Shown piece after piece: positions 1 to 9,616 of a stretch of DNA of 64,000 bases. The notes beneath the pieces were generated by a model. It did not search any database. It was not told the DNA's origin and saw only the letters and a list, made by a program, of their open reading frames with translations. Location of the stretch: assembly GCF_009829945.1 (NCBI RefSeq), contig NZ_SZZT01000001.1, positions 62,001-126,000 of the forward strand. The letters run 5' to 3'. The translations under genes and the position numbers were made by a program. Source of the DNA: Pantoea sp. SoEX. Lineage in GTDB: Bacteria; Pseudomonadota; Gammaproteobacteria; Enterobacterales; Enterobacteriaceae. Positions within the stretch are counted from its first letter, which is position 1. The number at the start of each line of letters is the position of its first letter.

Positions 1-581
1 TGTTTCATTATCAATTTTCCTTCTATGAACCATTTAATTGCAACAGGATATATAATATGTTCTTGTTCTTTAATGCGTTTAATGATAGAAGTTTCATTAT
101 CTTCAAGAAAAATTGGGATTCTTCTTTGTATAATAATTGGTCCTCTATCCAACTCATTAGTTACGAAATGTACTGAAGATCCATGTTCTAAATCACCATT
201 TTCTAAAACTTTTCGATGAGTGTTCAAACCAGGGTATTTAGGTAGCAAAGAAGGATGAATATTAATTATTATTCCTCTATAACGATTTACAAAAAAACTA
301 CTTAAAATACGCATGTAACCTGCTAATACAATTAAGTTTGGTTGATATGTATCAATTTCTTTAGAAAGCATTAAGTCAAAACTTCGACGATCCATAAACT
401 GATTACTATTTATTACTCTTACTGGTATTTGCGCTTTTCTAGCATACGTTAAACCATAAGCTGAATATCGATCGCTTAAAACAGCTACTATTTTTCCATT
501 AATTTTTTTCTGATGACAAGCATTAATAATAGATTGCAAGTTGCTTCCTTCGCCAGAAATTAATATTACTATTTTTTTCAT
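1..581 (-). CDS. purN: Phosphoribosylglycinamide formyltransferase (GAR transformylase), 3' end outside window
   Basis: Cytosolic third step of de novo purine synthesis: transfers a formyl group from 10-formyltetrahydrofolate to GAR. The frame opens with [16 protein letters not shown] and runs without a stop to the window edge, giving 193 residues of a family usually near 212. The N-terminal GSNLQ glycine loop and the catalytic block [13 protein letters not shown] are both visible, followed by the THRKVLENG segment. The start ATG (581-579) overlaps the purM stop as ATGA, so the two genes are probably translationally coupled as a purMN operon, as in E. coli. The last full codon is at 3-5. The family is certain; what is unseen is only the last 20 or so residues. 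Confidence 0.96.
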   Translation of the reverse strand, partial: MKKIVILISGEGSNLQSIINACHQKKINGKIVAVLSDRYSAYGLTYARKAQIPVRVINSNQFMDRRSFDLMLSKEIDTYQPNLIVLAGYMRILSSFFVNRYRGIIINIHPSLLPKYPGLNTHRKVLENGDLEHGSSVHFVTNELDRGPIIIQRRIPIFLEDNETSIIKRIKEQEHIIYPVAIKWFIEGKLIMK

Positions 582-1621
582 TTTACAAATATTACTCTTT
601 CTTTAGAAGCTGAATTTTTGATCTTACCTATATTCCATGCTAATTCACCGACATTGTTCATAAAAGAAATTATTTTGTTTGCGTCAATTGAATTAACTAC
701 TATTAACATACCAACTCCACAATTAAAAATCCTATACATTTCTAATGTGCTTATATTACTTTTTGTTTGTATCCAAGTAAATATATCAGGCCATGACCAA
801 CTTCTTTCATTAATTACAGCTTGAGTGTTATCAGGTAATATTCTTGGAATATTTTCTATAAAACTACCGCCAGTCAAATGTATAATTGCTTTTATGTTAA
901 ATATTTTTATTAACTTTAAAATATTTTTTACATATATTCGTGTCGGTTCTATTAAATAATTTATTAAAGGTTTTTTATTAAGTAATTGTGTAACAGGATC
1001 AATTTTATTGATTTCAAGTATTTTACGTATTAAAGAATAACCATTAGAGTGTGGTCCACTAGAGCTTAAAGCAATCAATTGATCACCATTATGAATTTTT
1101 TTTCCATCAATTATTTTTGATTTTTCTACTACACCTAAACAAAAACCAGCCAAATCAAAATTTTGTTCTAAATAAGTTCCGGGCATTTCAGCAGTTTCAC
1201 CTCCTATAAAAGAACAGCCTGCACTAATACAGCCTGTAACAATACCACTTATTAATGCACGAGAAATATTAGTATCTAATTTATTAATTGAATAGTAATC
1301 TAAAAAGAAAAGCGGTTCTGCACCACAAACCACTATATCATTTACACACATAGCAACTAAATCTAGACCAATATTATTGTAATGATTTATATTCATAGCT
1401 AAACGTGATTTAGTACCAACACCATCAGTAGTAGAAACTATGACAGGTTGAATATATTTATTTGGTAATTCACATAATGCACTAAAACCGCCAATACTAC
1501 TTATTACTTCTGGTCTATTAGTTTTTTTTGATATATTTTTTATATATTTAACAAGATCGTTACTGGTATTAATATCAACACCAGCGTCTTTATAGTTTAT
1601 GTTAGATAATTTATCGAACAC
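578..1621 (-). CDS. purM: Phosphoribosylformylglycinamidine cyclo-ligase (AIR synthetase)
   Basis: Converts FGAM to AIR with ATP in de novo purine synthesis. The frame can be extended to a TTG at 1639, but alignment to E. coli PurM (SYKDAGVDI near residue 9) and an AGGAAA ribosome site at 1636-1631 favour the GTG at 1621, giving 347 residues against 345 in E. coli. Conserved blocks seen are NYKDAGVDI, the [15 protein letters not shown] loop, GGETAEMPG and [12 protein letters not shown]. It is the first gene of purMN, divergent from upp across a 238-base region that contains a tandem repeat. No PurR operator is recognisable there. Confidence 0.96.
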   Translation of the reverse strand: MFDKLSNINYKDAGVDINTSNDLVKYIKNISKKTNRPEVISSIGGFSALCELPNKYIQPVIVSTTDGVGTKSRLAMNINHYNNIGLDLVAMCVNDIVVCGAEPLFFLDYYSINKLDTNISRALISGIVTGCISAGCSFIGGETAEMPGTYLEQNFDLAGFCLGVVEKSKIIDGKKIHNGDQLIALSSSGPHSNGYSLIRKILEINKIDPVTQLLNKKPLINYLIEPTRIYVKNILKLIKIFNIKAIIHLTGGSFIENIPRILPDNTQAVINERSWSWPDIFTWIQTKSNISTLEMYRIFNCGVGMLIVVNSIDANKIISFMNNVGELAWNIGKIKNSASKERVIFVK

Positions 1622-1668
1622 TAATTGTATTTTCCTCAATATTCAAATTATTAGTAATTAATAAATTG

Positions 1669-1724
1669 TTGTTTGGTTATTAATAAAGTAATATAATTGT
1701 TTGGTTATTAATAAAGCAATATAA
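1669..1724. repeat. Two adjacent copies of a 28-bp repeat between purM and upp
   Basis: Copy 1 is 1669-1696 and copy 2 is 1697-1724; they abut and differ at one base (T at the middle of AAAGTAATATAA versus C in AAAGCAATATAA). Each copy begins TTGTTTGGTTATTAATAAAG. They lie 48 bases upstream of the purM GTG and 135 bases upstream of upp, so inside the shared divergent regulatory region. I recognise no known operator in the unit. Confidence 0.9.
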
Positions 1725-1859
1725 TAAAGATTGTAATATAATTCTATATTAAAATTTATTAGTATAGCAAATTTTATATTATGTTAAATAAATAATAAAT
1801 AGCAAAAATATACTATTATAATATATTTTGATATGAAATTTTTTCCTTAGGAAAAATTA

Positions 1860-2486
1860 ATGAAGGTTATTGAAGTAAAACATCCTTTAATTAAACATAA
1901 ATTAGGTTTAATGAGAGTTCATAATATTAGTACAAAACATTTTCGTGAATTAGCTAGTGAAATAGGGAGTTTACTTACTTATGTAGCTACTTCAGATTTA
2001 AAAACTCAAAGTATTGTAATAAAAGGTTGGCATGGTTTAGTGACTATTGATAGGATAGAACAAAAAGAAATTACAATAGTACCTATCTTAAGAGCTGGTA
2101 TTGGTATGATGGACGGAGTGCTAAAATATTTACCTAGTGCACGCATTAGCATAGTAGGAATATATAGAGATAAGAAAACATTAATACCTAAACCTTATTT
2201 TAAAAAATTAGTTTCTAATATTGCAGAAAGCATAGCTATAATAGTTGATCCTCTATTAGCAACTGGAAGATCAATGATTGCAACTGTCAACCTTTTGAAA
2301 AAAGCAGGATGTAAAAATATTAAAGTATTAGTTCTCATAGTAGCACCAGAAGGAATTTACGAATTAGGAAAAGTACATAAAGATATAGAGTTGTATACAG
2401 CATCAATAGATAAAAAAATAAATGAACAAGGATATATTATTCCAGGTCTCGGTGATGCCGGAGATAAAATTTTTGGTACTTTATAA
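1860..2486 (+). CDS. upp: Uracil phosphoribosyltransferase
   Basis: Salvages uracil to UMP using PRPP, in the cytosol. It is 208 residues, the same as E. coli Upp, with matching ends ([10 protein letters not shown] at the start and [13 protein letters not shown] at the end). The PRPP-binding loop reads [11 protein letters not shown] at residues 129-139, where E. coli has VDPMLATGGSV. Residue 137 is therefore Arg (codon AGA 2268-2270) where the family has Gly, an unusual change in the pyrophosphate loop. A TAGGAAA ribosome site precedes the ATG. The uracil permease gene uraA, which follows upp in E. coli, is absent. Divergent from purM. Confidence 0.96.
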   Translation: MKVIEVKHPLIKHKLGLMRVHNISTKHFRELASEIGSLLTYVATSDLKTQSIVIKGWHGLVTIDRIEQKEITIVPILRAGIGMMDGVLKYLPSARISIVGIYRDKKTLIPKPYFKKLVSNIAESIAIIVDPLLATGRSMIATVNLLKKAGCKNIKVLVLIVAPEGIYELGKVHKDIELYTASIDKKINEQGYIIPGLGDAGDKIFGTL

Positions 2487-2929
2487 TATTATGAGAATAA
2501 TAAGTTAAATGTATTTTTTGTTTACTATATTATTAAAGAAACATTGTATTTATTATATAGTACCATATAATACTATATTATAGTATAAATTCATGATTAA
2601 TTAAATAAAAATTTTTTGAAATTTGATTTTTATTGGAAGTGAAATATATAAATTTTTAAACAGAATATATAAAGATATAAAGCAGCATTTAAAAAATTAT
2701 ATTAATTAAGCTAATTTTATTAAATTAATTCCTAAATTTACTTATCTAGATAGATAAGTATGCTTAATTAAATGAATCATATTACTAAATAATATTATCA
2801 AAAAAGTATTATTAGGTAATTAATACTAAATATGAAAATATTTATACTAATATATATATTATATGAAATATGTCAGATTAAATTTTATTGAATTCAATAA
2901 AATTGAAAATATTTTAAGGAAAAAGCATA
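2487..2929. other. Gene-free gap between upp and dapA
   Basis: 443 bases with no credible reading frame. In E. coli, bcp and gcvR lie hereabouts; no remnant of either is recognisable. The gap holds a 17-base AT-rich inverted repeat (2570-2586, arms ATACTATA and TATAGTAT) not far beyond the upp stop, which might serve as a weak terminator, and a perfect 22-base palindrome at 2739-2760 listed separately. The dapA ribosome site AAGGAAA lies at the right end. Confidence 0.6.
2739..2760. repeat. Perfect 22-bp palindrome upstream of dapA
   Basis: Arms TACTTATCTA (2739-2748) and TAGATAAGTA (2751-2760) are exact reverse complements around a GA spacer. It is 170 bases before the dapA start and has no T tract after it, so an operator-like site is as plausible as a terminator. 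No known factor is recognised. Confidence 0.7.
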
Positions 2930-3811
2930 ATGTTTGCGGGAAGTATTGTTGCTCTTATCACTCCAATGGATGTTAGAGGTAATTTATGCCGTTCTAGTTT
3001 AAGAAAATTAGTTAACTATCATATTAATAGCGGCACATCAGCTATTGTTTCTGTTGGTACTACTGGTGAATCTGCAACACTGAGTCATGAAGAACATGGA
3101 ACTGTAGTAATGCAAACTTTAGAACTCGCAAATGAAAAAATAGGAGTAATTGCTGGGACAGGTTCAAATGATACAGCAGAAGCAATTTCTCTTACTAAAC
3201 GCTTTGAAAACTCTGGAGTTATAGGATGTTTATCTGTAACACCATATTATAATCGTCCTACACAAGAAGGTTTATATCAACATTTCAAAGCTATTGCTAA
3301 TAGTACTAATTTACCACAGATATTATATAATGTTCCATCTAGAACTGGTTGTGATATCCTTCCTGAAACTATAGCTCGTTTATCGCAAGTTGAAAATATT
3401 GTTGGAATAAAAGAAGCTACTGGAGATTTATCACGTATTAATCAAATAACTAATTTAGTAAAAAATGATTTCATTTTAATGAGTGGTGATGATGCTACTG
3501 CATTAGATTTCATGAAATTAGGAGGTAAAGGAGTAATTTCAGTAACAGCAAATATTGCTGCCAAACAAATGGTTGAAATATGTCAGTTAGCACATCAACA
3601 AGATTTTAATAAAGCTAATAAATTAAACCAAAGTTTAATGTTTTTACATAAGGTTCTTTTTTGTGAATCTAATCCTATTGCCGTGAAATGGGCAGCAAAG
3701 AAACTTGGTTTGATTAAATCCGACACTTTACGTCTACCCATGACCCCATTATCTGTAATCAATCAATTACAAGTAGAACAGGCTTTAATAAAATCCGGTT
3801 TACAAATGTAG
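2930..3811 (+). CDS. dapA: 4-hydroxy-tetrahydrodipicolinate synthase
   Basis: Condenses pyruvate with aspartate semialdehyde, the committed step towards diaminopimelate for peptidoglycan and lysine. The 293-residue TIM-barrel protein is one longer than E. coli DapA. The Schiff-base lysine K161 sits in GIKEATG; T44-T45, Y107 (SVTPYYNRP), Y133 and R138 of the active site are all present. AAGGAAA precedes the ATG by about 6 bases. It heads dapA-bamC-purC, the arrangement seen in E. coli, with bamC starting 9 bases after its stop. With dapE nearby this indicates that the cell still makes meso-DAP. Confidence 0.97.
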   Translation: MFAGSIVALITPMDVRGNLCRSSLRKLVNYHINSGTSAIVSVGTTGESATLSHEEHGTVVMQTLELANEKIGVIAGTGSNDTAEAISLTKRFENSGVIGCLSVTPYYNRPTQEGLYQHFKAIANSTNLPQILYNVPSRTGCDILPETIARLSQVENIVGIKEATGDLSRINQITNLVKNDFILMSGDDATALDFMKLGGKGVISVTANIAAKQMVEICQLAHQQDFNKANKLNQSLMFLHKVLFCESNPIAVKWAAKKLGLIKSDTLRLPMTPLSVINQLQVEQALIKSGLQM

Positions 3812-3820
3812 GAATTTTGG

Positions 3821-4843
3821 ATGAATTATTTAGTAAAGAATTCAATTTGTACTTCAATAATAAAAATTTTAGTTGTTACATTTTTATTGACCTCATGTTC
3901 TTATAACCAATTTAACATAAATGAATCTTATTACTTAAAAGCTAATAAATTACAACAACTAAAATCACCTAATAATATGATTTTCCCTATTCAAAAAGGT
4001 GATTATGATATACCCATTATAAACAATAATAAAATTAAGAAAAAATCTAATTTATATCCACCAATTCAACTTTTAGAGATAATAGACAATACAGATATTA
4101 GTTTTGATGGAAATAAAGGATTATTGTTGATAAATCAACATAATATACATGATTTTTGGACAAGAATAATTCATATAATAAAAGTATATAATTTTCCTAT
4201 TTTATCAAGCAATAAAATTGTACATACGTTAACAACTAATTGGATTTTATTACCTCAATCTTATGGAAGAAAAAAATATATTGGGAAATATAATTTAAGT
4301 TTACAAACATATAAATCTAAATTACTATTTATAGTTAATTTAATTAATTTAAAACAAGGAGAAAAAAGTGTCACATCACCTTTTTATATGAGGCATTATA
4401 CAATACAAATGCTTAATAAAATTATACTGGGTTTGGATAAAACAAAAAATAATAATACTTTATTAAGTTATAATAATAAAATTAATATTCAAAGCATTAT
4501 CGATAATGAAAATGAATTACCAATGCTAAAACTCAACACGTCGTTTAATATAGCTTGGCAACGTCTAGAAGCTGCTATGAATGTCATAGGTATGCGTGTA
4601 ATTCATAGTAATAAAATACAAGGTAATTTTAATATAACTTATAAGAAACCGAATAATTTATTTTGGAAATCTATTAATACAGGTAAACCTAGTTTACCAG
4701 ATGGTAATTATACTGTTCAACTTGGTGATTTTAATAATTATGTTAGCTTAAGATTTATTAATGCAAAAGGTAATATTGTAAATAAAAAAATTAACGATTC
4801 TTTAATGAAAGTTCTACAAAATGTAATAAATAAGCAAAATTAA
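3821..4843 (+). CDS. bamC: Outer membrane assembly lipoprotein BamC (NlpB)
   Basis: Accessory lipoprotein of the BAM complex, which inserts beta-barrel proteins into the outer membrane. The first 25 residues form a lipoprotein signal peptide (KILVVTFLLTSC) with lipidated C26. The rest shows the BamC helix-grip pattern, with YPPIQLLEIIDNTDISFDGN at about residues 84-103, WTRIIHIIKV at about 107-125 and a C-terminal half ending PDGNYTVQLGDF then the last repeat. Length 340 compares with 344 in E. coli. The sequence is rich in Asn and Ile and less conserved than its neighbours. It overlaps no gene but shares the dapA transcript. Its retention implies that an outer membrane is still built. Confidence 0.9.
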   Translation: MNYLVKNSICTSIIKILVVTFLLTSCSYNQFNINESYYLKANKLQQLKSPNNMIFPIQKGDYDIPIINNNKIKKKSNLYPPIQLLEIIDNTDISFDGNKGLLLINQHNIHDFWTRIIHIIKVYNFPILSSNKIVHTLTTNWILLPQSYGRKKYIGKYNLSLQTYKSKLLFIVNLINLKQGEKSVTSPFYMRHYTIQMLNKIILGLDKTKNNNTLLSYNNKINIQSIIDNENELPMLKLNTSFNIAWQRLEAAMNVIGMRVIHSNKIQGNFNITYKKPNNLFWKSINTGKPSLPDGNYTVQLGDFNNYVSLRFINAKGNIVNKKINDSLMKVLQNVINKQN

Positions 4844-4867
4844 ACTTAATGTTCTTGGAATTTTATA

Positions 4868-5581
4868 ATGCAAAAGAAATCTGAAATATATCGAGGAAAA
4901 TCAAAAACAGTATATTGTACTGAAAAAAAAGATTTTTTAATAATAAATTTTAGAGATGATATATCAGCAAATAATGGAATGACAATTCAAAAATTTGATG
5001 GTAAAGGAAAAATAAATAATAAGATTAATTATTTTATTATGACTACATTGCAAAACAATGGAATAAAATCTCATATAGAAAAACAAATTTCTGACAGTGA
5101 AATCTTAGTAAAAAATCTAAAAATGATACCAATTGAATGTGTTTTAAGAAATCGTTCTGCAGGTTCTTTAGTTAAAAGAATAAATATAAAGGAAGGAATT
5201 ATATTAAATCCCCCAATATTCGAAATGTTTTTAAAGAGTGATATTGTAAATGATCCAATGATTAATGAGTCTTATTGTGAAACTTTTGGCTGGGCAAATA
5301 AACATCATATTATGACTATGAAGTATCTTACTCATAAGATAAACAATATTTTAAATAAATTATTCCATGATATTGGTATTATATTGGTTGACTTTAAAAT
5401 AGAATTTGGTCTGTTTAATAATGAAATAATATTAGGTGATGAATTTTCTCCTGATGTTGCGCGTTTATGGGATATAACCAATATGCGGAAACTGGATAAA
5501 GATATATTTAGACAAAATTCTACTGGCATAATTCAAGCTTATGAATTAGTTGCTAACAGATTAGGTATAACTTTTAGTTAA
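4868..5581 (+). CDS. purC: SAICAR synthetase
   Basis: Joins CAIR and aspartate to make SAICAR in purine synthesis. 237 residues, the same as E. coli. Conserved parts are YRGKSKTVY at the ATP site, RNRSAGSLVKR (94-104), NESYCETFGW and the LVDFKIEFG signature. The second signature reads DEFSPDVARLWD; residue 197 is Val where E. coli has Gly. Weak ribosome site TTGGAA. It lies 24 bases after bamC, as in E. coli, and converges on dapE with 28 bases between the stops. Confidence 0.96.
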   Translation: MQKKSEIYRGKSKTVYCTEKKDFLIINFRDDISANNGMTIQKFDGKGKINNKINYFIMTTLQNNGIKSHIEKQISDSEILVKNLKMIPIECVLRNRSAGSLVKRINIKEGIILNPPIFEMFLKSDIVNDPMINESYCETFGWANKHHIMTMKYLTHKINNILNKLFHDIGIILVDFKIEFGLFNNEIILGDEFSPDVARLWDITNMRKLDKDIFRQNSTGIIQAYELVANRLGITFS

Positions 5582-5609
5582 GGAAAAATCTAACTTAAAA
5601 AATAAATTA

Positions 5610-6737
5610 TTAAGCAATTAATTGTTTCATAATACGCTGATACATCTTACTTAAAATTTGTAAATCGGATATTTTAACATTTTCGTTAATTTTGTGAATT
5701 GTTTGATTAACTAAACCTAACTCAATCACTTTTGCTCCAGTTTTAGTAATAAATCTTCCATCAGATGTTCCGCCATTATTAAATATTTTTGGTTTGATTT
5801 TGCTATAATGCAAAACTGTTTCTGTGACCACATCAGTGAATTTTTTATGAAAAGTTAAAAAAGGTTTAGCAGCTATATTCCATTCAATAGAATAATCTAA
5901 TTTTAGATTTGAAAGTAATATATCAAAACGTTCACGAATCATTAAATCATTTAACTCTGTACTAAAACGTATATTAAACTGCACTAATAGGTTTCCAGGA
6001 ATAATATTATTAATACCATCTCCTGCTTGTATATTGGTAATTTGCATTACAGTTGGTGGGAAAAAATTATTTCCTTGATCCCATGTAACATTGATTAGTT
6101 TATTTAAAATTTTTATTCCCTTATGTATAGGATTTTCTGCTAGATTAGGATATGCAACATGACCCTGTATTCCCTTAATAATTAATTTAGCATTTATGGA
6201 ACCACGACGTCCATTTTTTACTATATCTCCTATAGTAATCTCACTCGTAGGTTCTCCAATCAAACAATAATCTAACCGATCTTGTCTTGAGATTAATTTT
6301 TCTACTACTTTTAAAGTACCGTTAATAGCTTTAGTTTCTTCATCTGAAGTTATAAGAAAAGCTAGACAACCTGTATGTTCTGGATATGCTTTTACGAAAC
6401 GTTCAGCTGCTACTATCATGGCAGCTAAAGCACCTTTCATATCTGCAGCACCACGACCAAATAGTACTCCATTATGTATTATTGGATCAAAAGGGTAATG
6501 AGTCCAACTATGAATATTTCCTGGTGGAACTACATCAGTGTGACCAGCAAAAGCCAATGTTTTTCCTTGACGACGTGTAGCCCAAAAATTTTTGGTATCA
6601 TTAACATTGATCTTTTCTATATCAAAACCTATAGACTCAAGTCTAGCAATTAACAAATCTTGACATCCAGCATCGTCGGGACTTATAGAAGGACATCGAA
6701 TAAGTTGTTGTGTAAGTTCAACTATTGGACATAACAT
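5610..6737 (-). CDS. dapE: Succinyl-diaminopimelate desuccinylase
   Basis: Zinc-dependent M20-family enzyme that removes succinate from N-succinyl-LL-DAP in the lysine/peptidoglycan pathway. Starting at the ATG at 6737 gives 375 residues, identical in length to E. coli; an in-frame TTG one codon earlier is not needed, and GGAAA is well placed for the ATG. Metal and catalytic residues are visible: H66 and D68 (GHTDVVP), D99 (GRGAADMKG), E133 and E134 (TSDEE), E162 (GEPTS) and H348 (TIHKINE). The gene is intact, convergent with purC and followed upstream by the largest left-hand gene desert. Confidence 0.97.
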   Translation of the reverse strand: MLCPIVELTQQLIRCPSISPDDAGCQDLLIARLESIGFDIEKINVNDTKNFWATRRQGKTLAFAGHTDVVPPGNIHSWTHYPFDPIIHNGVLFGRGAADMKGALAAMIVAAERFVKAYPEHTGCLAFLITSDEETKAINGTLKVVEKLISRQDRLDYCLIGEPTSEITIGDIVKNGRRGSINAKLIIKGIQGHVAYPNLAENPIHKGIKILNKLINVTWDQGNNFFPPTVMQITNIQAGDGINNIIPGNLLVQFNIRFSTELNDLMIRERFDILLSNLKLDYSIEWNIAAKPFLTFHKKFTDVVTETVLHYSKIKPKIFNNGGTSDGRFITKTGAKVIELGLVNQTIHKINENVKISDLQILSKMYQRIMKQLIA

Positions 6738-7129
6738 CAATAATTTTTCCTAAATAATTTTTTAAAATAAAATTATAAAAAAATGAAATAATATTTTGTA
6801 TTTTTTTATATTTGATAGTACAATCTGTTTTTTAATAACAGTTAATTTATTTAACAATAAAAATTATTAATTATTTAAAATAATAGGTATATGAAGATTT
6901 TAAAATTTAATATAATATGATTTTATATTATTATAATTTTATAAAAATTTATTTTCGTTGTAATTTAGTTAAAAAATAGTCCATTATTTTTATAATGGGA
7001 TAATATAAAAAATAATAGTTGTTTTTTATATTGAAATAATATCACATATAGTAAAATAACTATATTAACGTGTAAATTAACTAAAAAATAATTATATGTA
7101 TATAATATTGATTTTTTTTCTATAATGAG

Positions 7130-7145
7130 TGATAATTGATTATCA
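7130..7145. promoter_or_regulatory. Fur-box-like palindrome (tentative)
   Basis: TGATAATTGATTATCA is a perfect palindrome with 7-bp arms TGATAAT/ATTATCA around TG. The classical 7-1-7 Fur motif has the same arms around one base, so this is a 7-2-7 variant. A second partial match, two tandem GATAAT units, is at 7613-7624. In such AT-rich DNA chance is a real alternative, and no iron gene follows. Confidence 0.3.
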
Positions 7146-7546
7146 ATAATATTATATAATACAGTTATTTCAGTTTAATTATAAAATACCTCAATTTTTA
7201 GTAATAGTAATTTACAAGATTATTAAATTAGCAATCCTAATAATAAATTAATAATATAAACTTAATATATGCTTTTGAAGCGCTAATTAATTTATTCATT
7301 TATTAATATATTAGAGATCAGTTATTTTCTAACATTATATAATAGTTAATAGTATTTATATAGTTTTAATTGATATAATTTTTAGTTCTAACCAAACTTA
7401 TTTATTAAATAAAGTATAGATTTTATTAATTTGATAAACTTATTGTAGTAATAATTTTGTTTAACATTTTTATTAAATTAGTTTATCAAAAATTATCATA
7501 ACTGTAATATTATTTTGATCTTTTATTTTTCCTAATAATAATTGCA

Positions 7547-7578
7547 GTATTATTTTTTATGTTTATAAAAAATAATAC
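7547..7578. repeat. Long inverted repeat, 14-bp perfect arms
   Basis: Arms GTATTATTTTTTAT (7547-7560) and ATAAAAAATAATAC (7565-7578) around a GTTT loop. It is 280 bases upstream of ansP in the gene-free stretch. There is no T tract on the plus strand after it, so its role as a terminator is unclear. Confidence 0.75.
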
Positions 7579-7856
7579 CAAATTTATATTATAAAATCAT
7601 TGTAATTCAACAGATAATGATAATTTTTTGAATTTATTATTTTATCTTTAATTATTTTAATAATAGATATTAACATTAAAATTAAATATTTATGCACTTA
7701 TTAATAATATATAAATATTAAACATATAGATCATTTATGAACTTAAATTTTTATATTACTTGATTATAAATTACAAGATAAAAAATTAATTTTAAAACTA
7801 TATTCCTAATAATTTAATAAAAATTTAATATCCTAATTACGATAAATAGGAAAATT

Positions 7857-9332
7857 ATGACACATAAAAAACAAGAATTAACTGAAGTTAGTGATGCAAA
7901 AAGACGTTGGTTAAATTCTCATGACATAGGTTATCAAAAATGCATGGATAATCGACATGTTCAAATGATTGCCATAGGAGGTGCTATAGGAACTGGTTTG
8001 TTTTTAGGAACTGGTGGTAGATTACAAGCAGCAGGTCCTGCATTGGTTCTAATTTATATTATTTGTGGAATATTCTCTTTTTTTATTTTACGTGCATTAG
8101 GGGAATTAATTTTAAATCGTCCCTCTAGTGGAAGTTTTGTATCTTACGCTAGAGAATTTTTCGGTGAAAAAGCTTCATATATCGCAGGTTGGATGTACTT
8201 TACTAATTGGGCTATGACTGGTATTGTAGACATTACTGCTGTTGCTTTATACATGAAATACTGGAAAATATTTGATGGCATTCCTCAATGGGTATTTGCT
8301 CTTGCTGCTCTAACGATTGTTGGTGTTATGAATATGGTTGGAGTGAGATGGTTTGCTGAAATGGAGTTTTGGTGTTCTTTAATTAAAGTATTAGCAATTA
8401 TATTTTTCTTAATTATTGGATTAGCAGTACTAATTAGTGGTAGACCAATAGATGGTAATGTAACAGGTATTCATTTGATTATCGATCAAGGTGGATTTTT
8501 CCCACACGGTTTATTACCTGCTTTGGTTTTAATACAAGGAGTAGTATTTGCTTTTGCTTCAATTGAATTGGTTGGTACCGCAGCAGGTGAATGTAAAGAT
8601 CCTAAAACAATTTTACCAAAAGCAATTAATAGTATAATATGGCGTGTAGGCATATTTTATATTGGTTCAATATTGTTGTTGGTACTTTTATTACCATGGA
8701 ATGCTTATCATGAAAATCAAAGCCCATTCGTTACATTTTTATCTAAATTGGGGATACCATATATATGTAGTATAATGAATGTTGTTGTTTTAAGTGCAGC
8801 ACTTTCTAGCATAAATTCAGGATTATATTCTACTGGAAGAATTCTTAGATCTATGTCAATGGGTGGATCAGCACCAAAATTCATGTCAAAAATGAGTTCT
8901 CAGAATGTACCTTATGCTGGAATTATATCTACTATTGGAATTTATATAATTGGTGTATTTCTTAACTACAGTTTACCTTCAAAAGTATTTGAAATTGTAT
9001 TAAATTACGCTTCTCTTGGAATTATTTCTTCTTGGACTTTTATAATTATATGTCAATTACGTTTACGTAAAGCTATTAAAGAAGGTAAAGCAAAGGAAGT
9101 AAGTTTTAAATTACCAGGTGCTCCTTTTACTTCTTGGTTAACTCTATTATTTTTATTTTGTGTTTTAGTATTAATGGCTTTTGACTATCCAAATGGTACT
9201 TATACTATAGCATCTATTCCTTTAATAGCATTAGTTTTAGTATTAGGATGGTTTAGAGTTAGAAAACGTGTTAAAGAAATATCTAATGAACAAAAAATAT
9301 ATCATCATTACGATAATGAAAAACAAACTTAA
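7857..9332 (+). CDS. ansP: L-asparagine permease (APC family)
   Basis: Inner-membrane proton-coupled amino-acid importer. 491 residues; aligns closely along its length with E. coli AnsP (499): KRRWLNSHDIGY, MIAIGGAIGTGLFLGTGGRL in TM1, RPSSGSFVSYAREF, the FASIELVGTAAGECKDPK loop and SFKLPGAPFTSWLTLLFLF near the end. About 12 hydrophobic helices are visible, with hydrophilic tails at both ends. AnsP is chosen over LysP, GabP or ProY because of these long shared stretches; substrate is inferred from homology. The ATG follows ATAGGAAAATT. In E. coli ansP lies far away at about 33 min, so this gene interrupts an otherwise colinear map. Confidence 0.9.
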   Translation: MTHKKQELTEVSDAKRRWLNSHDIGYQKCMDNRHVQMIAIGGAIGTGLFLGTGGRLQAAGPALVLIYIICGIFSFFILRALGELILNRPSSGSFVSYAREFFGEKASYIAGWMYFTNWAMTGIVDITAVALYMKYWKIFDGIPQWVFALAALTIVGVMNMVGVRWFAEMEFWCSLIKVLAIIFFLIIGLAVLISGRPIDGNVTGIHLIIDQGGFFPHGLLPALVLIQGVVFAFASIELVGTAAGECKDPKTILPKAINSIIWRVGIFYIGSILLLVLLLPWNAYHENQSPFVTFLSKLGIPYICSIMNVVVLSAALSSINSGLYSTGRILRSMSMGGSAPKFMSKMSSQNVPYAGIISTIGIYIIGVFLNYSLPSKVFEIVLNYASLGIISSWTFIIICQLRLRKAIKEGKAKEVSFKLPGAPFTSWLTLLFLFCVLVLMAFDYPNGTYTIASIPLIALVLVLGWFRVRKRVKEISNEQKIYHHYDNEKQT

Positions 9333-9541
9333 AATAAGTAATATATAAAATAGTGTTATTGATATAATAAATATTACAATCAGTACTATAATAAAAATAT
9401 GATTTTATGATATAAATTTGATAAAATATATATTGTTATATGTTTGCTTAATATTTTTCTGATTATCTATAATAAATATTAATATATTTTTTATTACTCA
9501 TTGTGATATTCATACTTAATTATATTTTATTTGCTGTAACC

Positions 9542-9588
9542 TTGTTACATGTTAATTTTAAACATTAATCAAATTAAATATGTAACAA
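9542..9588. repeat. Bulged inverted repeat between convergent genes
   Basis: Outer arms TTGTTACAT (9542-9550) and ATGTAACAA (9580-9588) pair perfectly; after a G versus AT bulge, TTAATTT (9552-9558) pairs with AAATTAA (9571-9577), leaving a 12-base loop. A possible ansP transcript terminator or mRNA 3' end structure. Confidence 0.65.
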
Positions 9589-9616
9589 CAATGACATTTA
9601 AATATTAATTAATCTT

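Larger units (their letters stand above)
6738..7856. other. 1.1-kb gene-free stretch between dapE and ansP
   Basis: No credible gene or tRNA. E. coli carries many genes between dapE and talA; none is recognisable here. The stretch is rich in inverted repeats: 6981-6998 (CCATTAT/ATAATGG), 7002-7032 (11-bp arms AATATAAAAAA/TTTTTTATATT), a Fur-like palindrome at 7130-7145, a 14-bp stem at 7547-7578 and GATAATGATAAT at 7613-7624. It must hold the divergent promoters of dapE and ansP. Confidence 0.7.

Noticed and set aside
25-219. 64-codon plus-strand frame at the left edge
   Set aside because: Antisense to purN, whose reading frame is continuous and conserved across this span.
1622-1859. PurR operator in front of purM
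   Set aside because: No sequence close to the ACGCAAACGTTTNCNT-type PurR box is present; the tandem repeat does not match it.
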